Source: Candidatus Poribacteria bacterium
GTDB taxonomy: Bacteria; Poribacteria; WGA-4E; WGA-3G
Direction of reading: 5' to 3'
Assembly: GCA_028820635.1 (NCBI GenBank)
Contig: JAPPIG010000100.1
Location: 112,120-176,119 of the forward strand
Length of the DNA: 64,000 nt
The notes beneath the pieces were generated by a model, which saw nothing but the letters and a program-made list of their open reading frames with translations, did no database searches and was not told where the DNA came from. Shown piece by piece: positions 63,570 through 64,000 of the stretch. Made by a program: the position numbers and the translations under genes. Positions within the stretch are counted from its first letter, which is position 1. The number at the start of each line of letters is the position of its first letter.

Positions 63570-63817
63570 TAAGGGAGGTAGGACTATTTAGTTCTATGAA
63601 TTGTCAGTTGATGAGTGTTACAGAGAGTTTACATCGTAGGTCGGGTAGAGTTTACGACACCCGACACGTTTTGTTCATGTCGGGTTTCGCGTTGCTCTAC
63701 CCGACCTACAATATTCCTATAGAAAATTAACGTTTGTGATAAAACACACCAGAAAAACCGACGTTTGTGATAAAACACACCAGAAAAACCGAAAACTGAA
63801 TAACCCTGTAAGGGAGG
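63570..63817. mobile_element. MITE-like element B2 with 9-bp target-site duplication and a 31-bp tandem repeat
   Basis: Element 63579-63808 begins TAGGACTATTTAGTTCTA and ends CTGAATAACCCTG, inverted ends of the family B type. TAAGGGAGG flanks it at 63570-63578 and 63809-63817. Inside is a REP2 palindrome (about 63635-63715, uninterrupted) and a 31-bp unit twice in tandem (63730-63760, 63761-63791). No transposase. The rest of the region to 64000 shows no gene. Confidence 0.85.
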
Positions 63818-64000
63818 GGTGTGTAAAGTTTTTGTTAAAATCTAAGTGTTGCTCATTTCCGTGCTTTGTAATCCAATGTCTCTGTCCCTCACAATTCTAA
63901 CTTTATCAGAAACGCATAAAAGTATACACAGATAGTCTTATCTTATCCAGGACTTACGCAGTCTTGAAGATTATTGAAGGATTTGAGAGTTGATGTCGTA

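Noticed and set aside
1..64000. tRNA, rRNA, riboswitch genes
   Set aside because: None recognised by reading; a covariance-model search (tRNAscan-SE, Infernal) would be decisive.

Overview
The window looks like one stretch of a Candidatus Poribacteria or closely related chromosome. This is an inference from gene content; no rRNA is present to confirm it. The signs are four phytanoyl-CoA dioxygenase (PhyH)-like genes, LamG and CBM9-like secreted proteins, a Cys-type sulfatase, Gfo/Idh/MocA oxidoreductases, DUF3500, DUF1028 and SpoIVB-like proteins, many GNAT genes, moderate-to-low GC, and very many short palindromic intergenic repeats. There is no phage, no integrase, no CRISPR array, and I recognise no tRNA or rRNA. 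About 55 protein genes are supported. Several use GTG or TTG starts that a Shine-Dalgarno sequence decides.

Layout. 1-9.3 kb: a double-domain PhyH protein (cut by the window edge), an adenosine deaminase-like / nucleosidase / GNAT / CehA-McbA metallohydrolase / PhyH gene run, a LamG protein, an ABM monooxygenase and an ASCH protein. 9.4-19.5 kb: an inosine/xanthosine triphosphatase-like gene, a second LamG protein, a degenerate MBL-fold protein, GNAT genes, a sugar isomerase-like gene, gamma-glutamyltransferase, a tartrate/malate dehydrogenase-like enzyme and a methyltransferase. 19.5-32.9 kb: a large membrane glycosyltransferase-like protein, a DUF123 protein, an M29 aminopeptidase, a sulfatase, PhyH, a nitrilase, CysC, an FAH-family hydrolase, a D-threonine aldolase-like enzyme, a YbjQ-like protein, a GATase1-like protein and a PQQ-repeat propeller. 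33-36.4 kb: two tandem CBM9-like secreted paralogues and a DUF3500 protein. 37.5-47.4 kb: a signalling and envelope region with an ECF sigma factor, its zinc-finger anti-sigma factor and a TPR protein, then on the other strand a 1004-residue sigma-TM-propeller fusion flanked by two paralogous membrane-anchored helical proteins and a PKD-like lipoprotein. 47.6-63.5 kb: mostly housekeeping (folD, truA, murA, hisD) mixed with short-chain dehydrogenases, Gfo/Idh/MocA enzymes, a SpoIVB/S55-like lipoprotein, an HD hydrolase, PhyH, DUF1028 and small membrane proteins.

The most unusual signals are four. (1) The ECF sigma factor is fused through one membrane helix to an exported-type beta-propeller. 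(2) Four otherwise unrelated secreted proteins (two LamG, two CBM9-like) share a C-terminal tag of the form KLTTTWGxxK. (3) The intergenic repeats form a layered system: outer MITE-like inverted repeats (two families, one with clear 9-bp target duplications at two loci) carry interchangeable GTAG-headed hairpins that resemble REP/REPIN units. (4) Into those hairpins a 34-37 bp module (perfect stem of variable sequence plus the constant tail TTGATTTGG) has been inserted, and empty sites elsewhere in the window show the junctions almost to the base. The carbohydrate-related secreted proteins, the sulfatase, CysC and the sugar-type oxidoreductases together suggest an organism that works on sulfated or complex glycans and exports many binding proteins, but no single pathway is complete here.
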